This document shows, piece after piece, positions 53,391-64,000 of a DNA stretch of 64,000 nucleotides. The position numbers and the translations under genes are program-made. The notes under the pieces were generated by a model that saw nothing but the letters and a program-made list of their open reading frames with translations, was not told the DNA's origin and did no database searches. Numbering within the stretch: the stretch's first letter is position 1; every line of letters begins with the position of its first letter. This DNA is from Pegoplata infirma (taxonomy: Eukaryota; Arthropoda; Insecta; Diptera; Anthomyiidae), in contig OY992536.1 in assembly GCA_963921195.1 (NCBI GenBank), forward strand, positions 327,935,038 through 327,999,037. The letters run 5' to 3'.

Positions 53391-53915
53391 CGCAAAAAAA
53401 AACTTGTGTCGGAGTGAGCAAAAATCTGGCATAATTTTACCAAAAATATGCTAAAACTACAACCGACGAAGTAGTTTTCGTAATTTAGCCAAAACACTTA
53501 TGTAAAAAATTTTGAAGAAAATGCTAATGCTATTTAAGTAAAAACTTGGTAAAATATACCAAAAGAGATATGGTGAAATATTCTAAAATTATTAGAAAAG
53601 ATGACTAAAAATAACGCTAAAAATTACCACATTTATGCTAAAATAAATTTTCAATAAATTTTTGTAAAAATTTGTATATTTGTTGAATTTAAAATTTTCA
53701 CAGAATAAATCCATATTAATGTAATAAATGTTGTGTAGGATTTAATTTACCACCGACCAACTGACCCTTTTTGTACAATTTTCTCGAGTGACTGCTGCCT
53801 ACGCTTCTTCTTAAAGTAAAGGATCCGCTATAGCTTCACGAATTTATTTAAAAGCATCCTGTAAAAATAGAAAATTATTACAAAACATAAATTTTTAATT
53901 TAAAAAATTGGTAAA
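53391..53915 (+). repeat. Dispersed repeat module, copy 2
   Basis: Parallel of 51683-52345 without the Harbinger-like MITE and without the 300 bp MITEs; supplies the empty site for both families. Confidence 0.85.
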
Positions 53916-53929
53916 CCCCATTGGTCTCT

Positions 53930-54620
53930 TGGTAAGGAGGAACACTTACTTTGTCATTCCATTTGTAACTCAAAACAGGTATGGACTCCCTTGGCTTTGG
54001 GTTTTTAGGTTTTAATTTTATACCTAAAGGCAGGATTGGTGTCCACGCTCTTTATTGTTGTGAAGGATTCGCCATAGCTTCAAAAATTTATTTAGCAGTA
54101 CCCTGTAAAAATAGAAAATTATTACCAAACACTAATTTTTAACTAAAAATCGATTAAACCTTATTGGTGTCTTCGGAATGCGGGTATACTCACTTTATCA
54201 TTCCATTTGTTATTCATCGAAACATACGTCTGGGACTCCATTGGTTTTTCTTAATGAATGGTGTTTTAAGTGATGAAAGCAAAATTAACTTTAACATTCT
54301 TTTATCTTACATTTATTTATCTTTTAGAAAACTAATTATTTATTTTTATTTATTAATTTATTTATATTTTATTTATCAATTTCCTTTTTACGTTTTTATA
54401 ACACAAAAAATAAACAAACAACGCACACAAAAAAAATGAAAATGGCGGTCTGTATTTGTTTTTTTGTTGTTTTCTTTCAATAAATTTTTGTGCAGGTAAT
54501 TTGCGTTATTGTGCAAGCTACTTGGTTATTTTACATAAAAAATGAATTATGTTACTTTAACATCGACAAGCATAATATTAGCAAAAATTTGGTAAAAATT
54601 TTTTTTTGGTATGAAAAAAG
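53930..54620 (+). repeat. Duplicated segment, copy 1
   Basis: Matches 55215-55775 plus pieces up to 56750 (TTACTTTGTCATTCCATTTG, GTGAAGGATTCGCCATAGCT, AGTACCCTGTAAAAATAGAA, AAATGAAAATGGCGGTCTGT, TTGCGTTATTGTGCAAG, ACTTTAACATCGACAAGCAT). Starts with DINE-like 3' end words. The CCTGTAAAAATAG sub-module also occurs in the 52.2 and 53.8 kb repeats. Confidence 0.8.
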
Positions 54621-54734
54621 TTTTACCAAGTAGGATTGCTCAATCTTACACAGATTTTTTTTTTGGGTGTATTTTTTATCGGTCCATATTAATGTTTCGG
54701 AGGAAGAAACAGTAAGATTTTAGTTTTTCCCCAC

Positions 54735-54960
54735 CTTATGCAAGGAAACCCACCTTATGCAAGGAAACCTAGTCATTTGGTATATAAAGTGAAAGGTCTT
54801 TGGAAAATCTATCCAAGTCTGTAAAAAACGTGTCCAAACATGGACAACTTTTCGTCATATTGAGTAAAATACCATAACATTTTTTTTAATAAGTCAAACA
54901 AATAATTTCTTTTTTGGCATGTTGTAAGCACCACAAGATATATACTGCTCATTACTTAAT
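54735..54960 (+). repeat. Relative of the 995-1588 foldback element
   Basis: ATGCAAGGAAACCTAGTCAT, GTGAAAGGTCTTTGGAAAA, AACGTGTCCAAACATGGACA, ACTTTTCGTCATATTGAGTA follow the order of 1170-1380. The ends are absent. Confidence 0.8.
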
Positions 54961-55776
54961 TCGGCTGTGTTAAGACTGTACAAACAAGATTTTTATTTAA
55001 TTTTTGACAGGTCGCTTTACAAGTCCGCTCATCTAAACGGCTCTTTAATTAAAACAAAAAAATCAAAAGTATGGAAAATTTTAATTTTTTTTATTGTTAA
55101 GTTGTGGCTGGTAAAAATCGCTAGATTTCCCGCTGCCCGCTAAATCACTTTTTTCCCCGCTAGACGCAAAATAAAAACGCTAGTTTTAGCGGGAAAAACA
55201 CCAAATTGGCAACAGTGATGGAGGAACACTTACTTGGTCATTTCATTTGTAACTCATCAAAACAGGGAGTCCACTTGGCTTTGCGTTTTTAATTTTATAG
55301 GACTGGTGCCCACGCTCTTTATTGTAGTGAAGGATTCGAAATAGCTTCAAAAATTTATTTACCAGTACCCTGCAAAAATAGAAAATTATTACCAAGCACT
55401 AATTTTTAACTAAAAATCTATTAAACTTTATTGGTATCTTCTTTATCATTCCATTTGTAATTCATCGAAACATACGTTTGGGACTCCATTGGTTTTGCTG
55501 AATGGATGGTGTTTTAAGTTATGACAGCAAAATTAACTTTAGCATTTTTGTATCTTACATTTATTTATCTTTTAAAAACTAATTCTTTATTTTAATTTAT
55601 TAATTTATTTTAATTTTATTTATCAATTTCCTTTTCACGTTTTTATAACACAAAAAATAAACGAAAGACGCAAACTAAAATACAAAATGAAAATGGCGGT
55701 CTGTATTTGTTTTTTCTGTTTTCTTTTGATAATTTTTTTTTTTTGCAAGTAATTTGCGTTATTGTGCAAGTAATAT

Positions 55777-55911
55777 GGAGTTCACACTAGCGATGTTAAA
55801 CAAGTTGTTCAACAAAACACCAGTAGCAGAATAAAAACGTAATGGACACAGAACAAAGACTTTTTTAAACATCTCACTCTTGAACATTTCAAAACAGCAA
55901 GTGTGAACGCC
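55777..55911 (+). mobile_element. 135 bp MITE (GGCRTTCACACT ends), copy 2
   Basis: Near-identical to 15759-15893: GGAGTTCACACTAGC ... GCAAGTGTGAACGCC. In copy 1 of the host duplication, GCAAGCTACTTGGTTATTTT stands at the corresponding place, giving a near-empty site. Confidence 0.85.
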
Positions 55912-55937
55912 GTATAACTCAGTTATTTTACATAAGC

Positions 55938-56108
55938 GTCCAACCTGAATCAAATTGCGTCGCGTAAGGCGTAACGCCCAATAATTTTTCGTTTCTAATA
56001 TTTAAATGTGACGTACCTAAATCAAACGGACGTAAAAATTTAAAATTTGATGTGTTTGTTTTTGTTTTTTTTTACGTCTTGCGCGACGCAATTTGATTCA
56101 GGTTCGAC
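55938..56108. mobile_element. 171 bp MITE, GTCNAACCTGAATCAAATTG ends
   Basis: Inverted ends GTCCAACCTGAATCAAATTG plus CGTCGCG, and the complement ending TTTGATTCAGGTTCGAC. A half copy is at 25467. Confidence 0.85.
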
Positions 56109-56130
56109 CCTAAAAAACTAATTATTTTAC

Positions 56131-56694
56131 CACAGACTAATACAGACTCGACATAAGTGACAGGTGTTAAAAAAGTATTCTTTAACCATATGGTTAATAT
56201 CAGAGTCATAGAGTAGTCCAACAAATGGCGTTTGAAAAAGTAGTAAACAAAAACCATATGGTATTGTTTACGAAATTTTATCACAAATCGAAATGTGAGC
56301 GAGATGGAAGATACCAGTTTTACAGTAAGAATGCAGATTGTTTTTTGTCTCTCTTTGCTTTGCGTTTGAACTTTAGTTTGGCATTGCCAGAATTTTCCAA
56401 TTATCTTTGGTGATGCCAGATCTACAAAACGGTCGATGGATTACTATGTCACTATGGTTAATATTTTCAAATTATTCTACGAATTAGGTTAGAAAGAGAA
56501 AACTGATATAACGCGCCATAAGAAAAATGGATGCCAGATCGGTTTTTGTTGTTTCACTCACTCCTAAGTCGTAGAAAGTGTTGCCATGTTAGCGTAAAAC
56601 GGACTAAAAACCGCTGTGTTTTATCCTAAAATCGCTTAGTTTTTCCCCATTTTTTCTTATAAAACTCTACTGTCGAGTCTGTATTTAGTCTGTG
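56131..56694 (-). mobile_element. 300 bp CACAGACTAA MITE, copy 3, split by a 256 bp MITE
   Basis: CACAGACTAATACAGACTCG to its complement TTAGTCTGTG, reverse orientation relative to the 52 kb copies, flanked by identical 7-mers ATTTTAC (56124-56130, 56695-56701). Subtracting the 256 bp insert and its 8 bp duplication leaves exactly 300 bp. Confidence 0.93.
56201..56456 (-). mobile_element. 256 bp hAT-like MITE, copy 2
   Basis: Starts CAGAGTCATAGAGTA and ends CTATGTCACTATG, flanked by identical GTTAATAT (56193-56200, 56457-56464). Reverse-complement relative to 8257-8512 and the same length. Inserted in the 300 bp MITE at its CCATATGGTTAATAT site, which is intact in the 52 kb copies. Confidence 0.93.
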
Positions 56695-56968
56695 ATTTTA
56701 CTTTAACATCGACAAGCATAATTTTAGGCAAAATTTGTTTAAACATTTTTTTTGTACACTCAACCAAAAATCATTGTATTCCCAAAGAAAATCGTTGTAA
56801 ATTCAACAGAAATCATTGTTGATTTTGACCCTACAAATATTTATGTTGATTTCAATAAAAATTGTTGTCAGTTTTTGTAAAAGTTGATCAACTCGTTTTT
56901 TTGTTAATCAACTCGTATTTTACGTAAATTCAACTCATATTTTTGTTAATATAAGAAATTTTATTATT

Positions 56969-57567
56969 AAACAAGTAAAAAAGTTAAATTCGGCCTTGCC
57001 GAATGTAGTGATACCCTCCACAATTTCAAAAAGATTATTGCAAAAAACTTTATTTAAAAGGAAATTACTTTTGAAAAAAAAAAAAAATTTTTAAAAAAAA
57101 ATTTTCGCGAAAAAAAAATTTTGGTAAAAAAAATCCGCGATTTTTTTTTTGTGTTCGTACTTGTTTAAATACCATTTGGTGTTCAATTATGTTCACATAT
57201 GCCAACCAGAAGCCGAATTAAAGCATTTTGTATTTTTAGGTTATGTTGAATGTACTGAAATTTTTGAGGTGTGCTTACATTTTCGTTCATAACTTTTGAA
57301 CCGCTGAACCGGTATCGCTCAAATGCAATACCAAACTTCTCGGGAGAACTTCCAATAAATATGTTAAGTTTCAGTCATCTCTGTGCAATATTTTGTCCGC
57401 GACAGCATTTTCCACAGACAGACGGACATCGCTAGAATGTCTTAAAATCGATCGGGCATCATGAATATATATACTTTATGGGGTCCCAGATCGATATTTC
57501 GATGAGTTACAAACAGAATGACAAACTTATATATACCCTCTATCACTAGAGTGGAGGGTATAAAAAA
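56969..57567 (+). mobile_element. DINE-1-like copy B
   Basis: Close relative of copy A over its whole length: AACAAGTAAAAAAGTTAAAT start, CGAACCGGTATCGCTCAAAT-type middle, short ACAGACAGACGGACATCGC tract, and the 3' hairpin CACTAGAGTGGAGGGTATAA. Confidence 0.85.
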
Positions 57568-57695
57568 AGCTTGTTGTTATTTGTTAATATTCTTTTATTA
57601 AGTATAAATCACAATATTTTTTTTTATTTTCGGCTTTTTAAGCTGCAATATTTGAAGATTTTCACACACACTTCGTTTATTCATGTTATGCACTC

Positions 57696-58910
57696 AGAGC
57701 TTCGAACGAATTAATTCTATTGAGAATTAATTCACCAAAAGTTTAATTCTGTTTTAATAAGTTTTTAATTATCATTCCTTACCAGCATTCAACACGAATT
57801 AATTCAAAGGCTTAATTCTCAAAGCTTAAATCAAATTGAATTAATTCCCAAGAGAATTAATTCCTTGCAAGTAGGGATCGCAATTTCCCGCACTTTTTCA
57901 TTTCCCGGGAAAGCGGGAAAATTTTTTGAACTTCCCGGGATCCCACACTAAAAACCATTAATATTTTTTTTTTTAGTTTTTAACAATTTTTTATAATTTT
58001 TGTTTTGAAAAATTTGTACGTTTTACAAGGCCTGATACATTTAAAAGCAAATAAAATAAGAATTCAGTTTTATGAAACAAAAAAATAACAAATTAAGCTA
58101 AAAACTCTATTTAAAATTACAGATTTTTACGAAAATGGATATTTTTTTTTTTCAAATTTTGGCATATATAAGAAAACTGAAAAAATTACACGAATTTAAA
58201 TTGATAAACATTGAAAATAAGTAAAAGTTACAAAAAAATGCATAGTATTTATGAACTAATTTATAAGAGTTTATTAACTTCTTCATAATATTTTTGAACT
58301 TTTTCATAATATTTATTATGTGGAATTGAAAAATATTATAATTTTTTTATGAATAAAAAAATCAAAAATGTTATGAAAGTTTCATACATTTTTAAGAATT
58401 TGTTCATAAATGCTACGAATGTGGTTTATTGGCAATTTGTTTTTTCTGTGTACAAATAAAAAAATATTTTTTTGATTATAAAAACAATTTTTTGAGTTGA
58501 AAATAAAAAATAAAGTTCATATGTTTTCGTTTTAGCAAAACCTTTTATAATTAAAAACGTTTTTTTAATACTTTTTCCATTTTTAGTAAATATTTTTGAA
58601 TTTTTAGTGCATATTTTTGATTTTTAAGTGCTTGTTCAAGCACACATTTTCGATTTCGTAGTGCGTGGAAATCGGAGCCCTTATATTTAAAAATTTATTG
58701 ACTTGGTTATATACATTCTTAAAAATTCCCGGGAATCCCGCACAAATTTCCCGGGAATGCGGGAAATGAAAATTGACGAATTTCCCGGGAATCCCGGGAA
58801 GGGGAATTCCGGGATACATTCTCTACTTGCAAGCAATCATTCGATTAAATGATCAAAATTTTTCATCATTCAAATCTATTACAAATTGAATGATGATTTT
58901 TTTATTTCAT
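57696..58910. repeat. AATTAATTC-type element split by a hAT-like insertion
   Basis: CAGAGCTTCGAACGAATTAA at 57696, then many GAATTAATTC words up to 57871. After the insert, ATCATTCGATTAAATGATC words continue. The right end is not defined. Confidence 0.5.
57872..58825. mobile_element. hAT-like MITE, TTCCCGGGAA words, TSD CTTGCAAG
   Basis: Left end TAGGGATCGCAATTTCCCG, right end GGGATACATTCTCTA (TAGAGAATGTATCCC in complement), identical 8 bp flanks CTTGCAAG (57864-57871, 58826-58833). TTCCCGGGAA and GGGAATCCCG words are clustered within about 100 bases of each end; the centre is AT-rich. Confidence 0.92.
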
Positions 58911-58925
58911 CCCCTTTGTATTTTA

Positions 58926-60076
58926 AACAAGTAAAAAAGTTAAATTCGGCTTTGCCAAATGTAGTGATACCCTCCACAATTTCAAAGATTATTCCAAAAA
59001 ACTTTTTTTTAAAAGCAAATTACTTAAAAAAAAAAAAAAAAAAAATTGAAAAAAAAAATTTCCGCGAAAAAAAAAATTGGTAAAAAATAAATCCGCGAAT
59101 TTTTTATTTTTTTGTCAAAAAATATGTTCGTACATGTTTAAATACCATTTGGTGTTCAATTATGTTCACATATGTCAACCAGCAGCCGAATTAAAGCATT
59201 TTGTATTTTTAGGTTATGTTGAATGTACTAAAATTTTTGAGGTGTCCTTACATTTTCGTACATAACTTTTAAACCGCTGGACCGATATCGCTCAAATGCA
59301 ATACCAAACTTCTCAGGAGAACTTCCAATAAATGTGTTAAAAAAAAATACCTTGTAAAATATACCATATTCGCATTCATTTCAACTAGTTTAATTATGTG
59401 TTTTCCCCATACAATTTAAACACTTTATCTGTCAAAATAAAACGAAGTTCAATTTTGACGTTTAAATTGTATGGGGAAAACCAATAATTAAACTAGTTAA
59501 AAATGAATGCGAACACCGTTTTACAAATGTTTTAAAAACATGTTTAATGGGTTTTCAACACGTGAATTTAAGGTGAAACTAATCTGAAATTTACGGTTTT
59601 GCTAATAACTTTTTAACCGCTGGACCGATTTGGCTGAAATTTCAAAGGAACCGGGCCAGGGGAACGACAAATATATATGCCACACTTCAGCACCCTCAGA
59701 ATTGCCGTTCGAAAGTTACCGTGTGTTTTATCTCGAAAATTCCAGAAAAACCCTTGCCGAAATTCACTCATTTGCTTATAACTTTTGAGCCACTGGACCG
59801 ATTTCGCTGGATTGCAATACCAACCTGACCAGGTAAATGCCCAACATATATGCCAAACTTCAGAAGCCTTCGTAAAGTCTTTCAAAAGTTAGCGTGTTTT
59901 CAACAGACAGACGGACGGACGGACATCGCTAGATCGTCTTAAAATCGATCGAGGATCATGAATATATATACTTTATGGGGTCCTAGACCAATATTTCGAG
60001 GTGTTACAAACGGAATGACAAACTTATATATATATATATATATATACCCTCTATCACTAGAGTGGAGGGTATAAAA
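58926..60076 (+). mobile_element. DINE-1-like copy C, longer, with MITE insertion
   Basis: Has the family start (AACAAGTAAAAAAGTTAAAT) and end (GTGGAGGGTATAAAAAC). The middle retains two blocks missing from copies A and B (ACCGCTGGACCGATTTGGCT and CACTGGACCGATTTCGCTGG, 59600-59880), with CAGACAGACGGACGGACGG and ACATCGCTAGATCG after them, closest to the Drosophila DINE-1 wording. A (TA) run is at 60026-60048. Confidence 0.85.
59349..59534. mobile_element. Foldback MITE inside DINE-like copy C
   Basis: Arms of about 85 bases: TACCTTGTAAAATATACCAT, CGCATTCATTTCAACTAGTT, TTCCCCATACAATTTAAAC against their complements (GTTTAAATTGTATGGGGAAA, AACTAGTTAAAAATGAATGC, GTTTTACAAATG). Confidence 0.8.
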
Positions 60077-60214
60077 ACGTTTTAATATAGTATGAATACA
60101 TAAAATAATCAATGTATTTTATTACTTACCAAATAGTTACAGATCAGATCTTATTTTTATTTATTTTTATAATATTAAATAATTTTATAAGAAACAAACA
60201 CATTAAATAATTTT

Positions 60215-61430
60215 TAGAGTCCGACCGAATATTCGGTTTCGGTCTCGGTTTCGGCCGAATAATGGGGTTTCGGCCTCTATTCGGTATTCGGCAAAATTTT
60301 GGCCGAATATTAGCCGAAACCGAAACTTTTTGGTATTTTAAAAAATATGTAAAAAAGTCGGTGAATTTTTTGATTTCGTATTTCATTACACTTGTTTCAG
60401 TTCAATTGAAGAATATGTTAGAAGTTTATGCAATAAATGTAAAACTGTTTCAGTTCAAAAATTATTTTCTCCTAATCTGCAAATGAAATACACATTTTTT
60501 TTGTAAGTTTTTTAAAAAACAGATTTCGGACCTTCATAATAGTATTTCTCGTATAACTTGGGAAATATATCAAATATTATGTCTGGTTTGATGTTTGATT
60601 GACCAACGATGATTCTCTAAAGTCTGCTGAAGATTCCTTAGTGGGGATGAAACTGATCAGTACAGACATACTATGAGATTAGTAACTTTTTTAAAGCAAT
60701 AAATTAAAAATACTCTATTATGACAATATAGAAATATTTTTGGGCCTCGAACTAGAATAAAACTCTAATCGAATATATATACATATATAAAGGCCGAATA
60801 AATACATTTTATTTTTATGTACCTTTTTGGTACTAAAAATAAAAAAACAACATTTTTTAAAAAACATTTTTTTTTTTTTTCAAAAATACAACACTTCCTA
60901 TGGTTTAAACAGGGGTAACTCATGAATAGTAGTGTCAGTAATAACGAAGTCGTTATCTACAGATGGCAATCTTGTTTTTGGGAACGATTTGGGAATAACG
61001 AAAAATAAACATTAAAAAATTTTAAAATTATGAATGAAAATTATTGTTGTGTCACTTGAAAATAAAAAAATACATAATAAAAAAACGAAATGAATATAAT
61101 TAAATCAAAACAACCAGCAAGATTAAACGAAAAATAAAAGGTAAACAAAATTTCCAGCTTTCCCAGATACCATTTGTAAAACTAACACCACCTTTAAACG
61201 TCAAAAAGAATTGACTATTGCCTAGTCTTTATATATTTAAGTTTTTGGGTTTAAAAGCATTATATGCTGTATATTAATCTTTAACAACTTTTTAATAATT
61301 TTATTCATGCCATTTCTAATTTTTTTTTAAGTTTCGGTTTCGGTTCGGTTTCGGCCGAATATTACTTTTTCGGCCGAATATTCGGTTCGGTTTCGGTTCG
61401 GCCTCGAAAACTGGTTTCGGTCGGACTCTA
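60215..61430. mobile_element. 1.2 kb hAT-like element, TTTCGG/GGCCGAA arrays, TSD ATAATTTT
   Basis: Ends TAGAGTCCGACCGAA and TTCGGTCGGACTCTA with identical 8 bp flanks ATAATTTT (60207-60214, 61431-61438). Subterminal TTCGGTTTCGG and GGCCGAATATTCGG arrays resemble, but are not the same as, those at 46984; TAGAGTCCGACCG versus TAGTGTCCGACCG suggests sister families. No transposase frame. Confidence 0.93.
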
Positions 61431-61438
61431 ATAATTTT

Positions 61439-62249
61439 ATAAGAGACAAAACACATTTCACATTGCTACCAACTCACTCGTTCACTCGTTAAGGTGGGTA
61501 CACTCATAGAAATATCTTAGTAGAAAAATTAGTAAACCCATTGTAGATCAAGTTTTACAGAATAATGCCGTATTCAACAAAAAATAATGTTGATATCGTT
61601 GAATAATCAGTATAGCTGGTTCAATTGTTACAATGGCGTCTACAGAATTCAATAGATAAAACAAAAAAGAAAAAACAACCCTGTTCGTTCTTTTTTTTTT
61701 ATAACAACGAAATACTCATTAAATAATGTAATTTAAATATTTTATGGTATAGTATTTTTTTGGTTTTTGAGAACTGGTACCAGGATCAGAACCGGGAATA
61801 CCGGTATTCCCGGGAATATATCTAGAACCGGGAAACTGGTACCAGAACCGGGAATACCGGCATTCCCGGGAATACCGAGAACCGGGAAATGGGGGGCACT
61901 AGTTTATACTGAATATGTTTTTATTTCGACCTTTTAATTTTCAAATAAATTAAGTAAAATGATCAGGCTTTGACCATTTTACTTAATTTATTTGTAGTGT
62001 TTATACGCTAAGATGAATACCACTACTGAAATATTAACAGTTCATAGAGTTTGAATAGGGTGTTCGAAAATATCGAATGTGACTTCGAAAAATTTTGATT
62101 TTTTTTGCAAAATAGAACATTTGGGTATGTGATGGAATTCGATCGATTTCATTAAAAATCTAAATTTAAAATATTAATAGAAAATCCAAAATAATTTTTA
62201 AATTGTTTTTAAAAGTTTAGCTGAATCGCATTTATGAATTTTTATCTCT
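61439..62249. repeat. CCGGTA-type hAT-like right-end fragment and unassigned DNA
   Basis: 61722-61901 matches the right part of the element at 13768 (TTTAAATATTTTATGG, GAACTGGTACCAG, GAATACCGGTATTCCCGGG) and ends GGGGGGCACTA. The left end is missing. The rest of the stretch shows nothing I can assign. Confidence 0.75.
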
Positions 62250-62777
62250 TATATACCCTCCACTCTAGTGATAGAGGGTATACATATATAAGTTTGTCAT
62301 TCCGTTTGTAACTCATCGAAATATCGGTCTGGGACCCCATAAAGTATATATATTCATAATCCCCGATCGATTTTAAGACATTCTAGCGATGTCCGTCTGT
62401 CTGTCTGTGGAAATGGTGATCACGGCCAAAATATTACACGGAGATGACTGAAACTTAACTTGTTTATTGGAAGTTCTCCCGAGAAGTTTGGTATTGCATT
62501 TGAGCGATGTCGGTTCAGCGGTTCAAAAGTTATGAACCTCAAAAATTTTAGTACATTCAACATAACCTAAAAATACAAAATTCTTTAATTCGGCTGCTGG
62601 TTGATATATGTCAACACAATTGAACACTAAATGGTATTTAAACAAGTACGAACATATTTTTTGGCAAAAAAAAAAAAACATCGCGGATTTTTTTTTACCA
62701 ATTTTTTTTTTTCAAAAAAAAAAAAAAAATAAAGTTTTTTGCAATAATCTTTTAGAAATTGTAACTTTTTTACTTGT
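62250..62777 (-). mobile_element. DINE-1-like copy D
   Basis: Reverse orientation: TATATACCCTCCACTCTAGT, ATAGAGGGTATACATATATA, ATCGAAATATCGGTCTGGGA, GACATTCTAGCGATGTCCGT, AAAGTTATGAACCTC, ending at the TTACTTGTT complement of the family start. Confidence 0.85.
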
Positions 62778-63769
62778 TAATTATAAATATGTCAAAACAA
62801 TAGAAATTAAAATTTCAAAAACTATCGATTTGAAATTGAACGATTTCCATCACATGGGGGATTATGGCCACCAATAACAATATTTTTTAACGGAAAAAGT
62901 GCTTTGTAAGGCTTGCAGTCCACAACATAAATTAAAAAAAGGGGGATTTCCTTAAAAACTAATTTACAGTGGGATAGTATGTGATTAGATTATTATAATG
63001 TGTTCCCATTTTAGTGGGTTTAATTTTAACGAATGACGTGTTAAAACACTTTAAATTTTAATTAAATTTAACAGAACGATTTATTAATAACTTGACAAAG
63101 TAAAAAAAAAATGTAATTCAATTACATACATACATATAACATAGTGTGCCTGTTTGGCTACCTGATTTGTTTTACTGATTCCAATGTTTTGCTTTCTTCT
63201 TTTTGTGTTAAAAAAATTCGTTATTTAAGTAAAACTACCAGGGATATCTTTTAGGAAAAATACAGAAATGCCGTTTTCAATATGGCAGTATTAATTATGG
63301 GAAATTTCCAAAATAACGATGTTAATGTATATTTTTTAAAATTTTCTCCTTTGATCATTAATAGAGGTGGCACTACATGTGCCGGCAAAATAAAACAATT
63401 CAGGGTAAAAAATATATGAAATATTCTCCTGTACATGAGTCATTCTAATTCAAATAAATAAACTTCAGTTGGAAGCCCAATTCAGAAAACTAAAAAAAAA
63501 TAAATGAAATCAAAAATAGGTTATTAATAAAAAATTTGGAACTAGCAACATTTTAACTAAAAAAATATTGAGGTAAAAAAGTGTTTTGTTCGACCTGGAA
63601 TGACTTGTGTGCCAGAGGGAACTATCCAAATAATTTTAATGAACATTAGTTTTTGGAAAAAAATCAGGTAATCCAAACGACTTTATAACAAATGTTTAAA
63701 ATGAATAATCGAAAAAAATGGAACAAATATTCATGGAAAATAAGTTGGAATGCAATAATCTATTCTTAA
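62778..63769. other. Non-coding DNA downstream of the right-edge frame
   Basis: AT-rich; no repeat shared within the window that I noticed. On the minus strand it follows the stop codon at 63770, so part may be 3' UTR. Confidence 0.4.
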
Positions 63770-64000
63770 TTAAAAATGGCTCTGCATTTGGCGGCGTTCT
63801 TTCAATAGTAATAATTCACGATTTGTAATACGCTTAATATCGCCTCGCAATAATGTATTTTCTTTGAAATTCCAATGTGCGTTTTGTTCTATATTTTCTG
63901 TTTGATGTTTTTTTAATCTGCGGGATCCACCCAATTGGGATAATTCTGATCTAGCAATTTGGTGCACCGTGGGAATTTCTTCTTCTATAAAAAGTCCCGA
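63770..64000 (-). CDS. C-terminal part of an unidentified protein (partial at window edge)
   Basis: On the minus strand the frame is open from the window edge to TAA at 63772-63770, at least 76 residues: it includes EEEIPTVHQIARSELSQLGG, NAHWNFKENTLLRGDIKR and ITNRELLLLKERRQMQ. Base composition is clearly less AT-rich than the flank and no transposon motif is present. The charged C-terminus with LLLLKERR looks helical. I do not recognise the family. A possible splice acceptor (TTTTTATAG near 63985) means the exon could begin inside the window. It points the same way as jumu and ends about 12 kb upstream of its proposed start, so it would be the neighbouring gene. Confidence 0.55.
   Translation of the reverse strand, partial: SGLFIEEEIPTVHQIARSELSQLGGSRRLKKHQTENIEQNAHWNFKENTLLRGDIKRITNRELLLLKERRQMQSHF

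Larger units (their letters stand above)
55215..56750 (+). repeat. Duplicated segment, copy 2, with three MITE insertions
   Basis: Parallel of 53930-54620. Relative to it, it has gained the MITEs at 55777, 55938 and 56131; the shared sequence resumes at 56695 (ATTTTACTTTAACATCGACA). Confidence 0.8.

Overview
The window is nuclear DNA from a higher (calyptrate-type) fly. It is very AT-rich, has one recognisable host gene with a fly-type forkhead domain, carries DINE-1/INE-1-like Helentron copies with GACAGACGGACATCGCTAGA modules, and is packed with terminal-inverted-repeat (TIR) elements, LINEs and a tRNA-derived SINE. There are no bacterial, viral or LTR-retrotransposon features that I can support.

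Host gene. A FOXN1/FOXN4-type forkhead gene, best matched to Drosophila jumeau (jumu/Domina), lies on the minus strand. Its last coding exon (6922-7413, polyQ) and its large central exon (10631-12748, Ser/Asn-rich plus the forkhead domain) join in phase 0 across a 3.2 kb intron. In-frame TAG codons sit at both splice acceptors, so both exons must be entered by splicing. A 20-codon exon at 50898-50957 starts with ATG, ends in a strong GTACGT donor and is in the matching phase; I propose it as the first coding exon. That makes intron 1 about 38 kb, almost all of it transposon. A second minus-strand reading frame (63770 to the window edge) looks like the 3' end of an unrelated, unidentified gene.

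Layout. 1-6900: 3' flank with foldback and TIR elements and AT-rich DNA. 6922-12748: jumu coding exons, with a 1.77 kb hAT-like element and a SINE in intron 2. 12.8-21 kb: dense nested miniature elements (Tc1-type foldback, hAT-like, Harbinger-like) and a 20 bp minisatellite. 21-25 kb: a 5'-truncated but open I-clade LINE inside a TIR element. 25-31 kb: a second minisatellite, an RNase-H LINE relic and a four-level nest of elements. 32.5-34.4 kb: a degenerate Helitron. 34.4-41.3 kb: a foldback element holding a full-length two-ORF LINE with both ORFs open. 42-47 kb: a second foldback with an old LINE relic, a SINE, a hAT-like element and a near-identical truncated LINE copy. 49-57 kb: another foldback, jumu exon 1 and its presumed promoter, then duplicated repeat modules with a 300 bp MITE family that makes 7 bp target duplications. 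57-63 kb: DINE-like copies and two larger hAT-like elements.

The most notable pattern is a set of unrelated-looking hAT-type miniature elements. They have TAGNG or CAGNG ends and 8 bp target duplications that can be read directly, and each family fills its subterminal regions with its own short motif (TTCGGC, CCGGTA, CCCGGGAA, AACCGG, GTGAGT, TGCTCTAAAA, TCCCGC).
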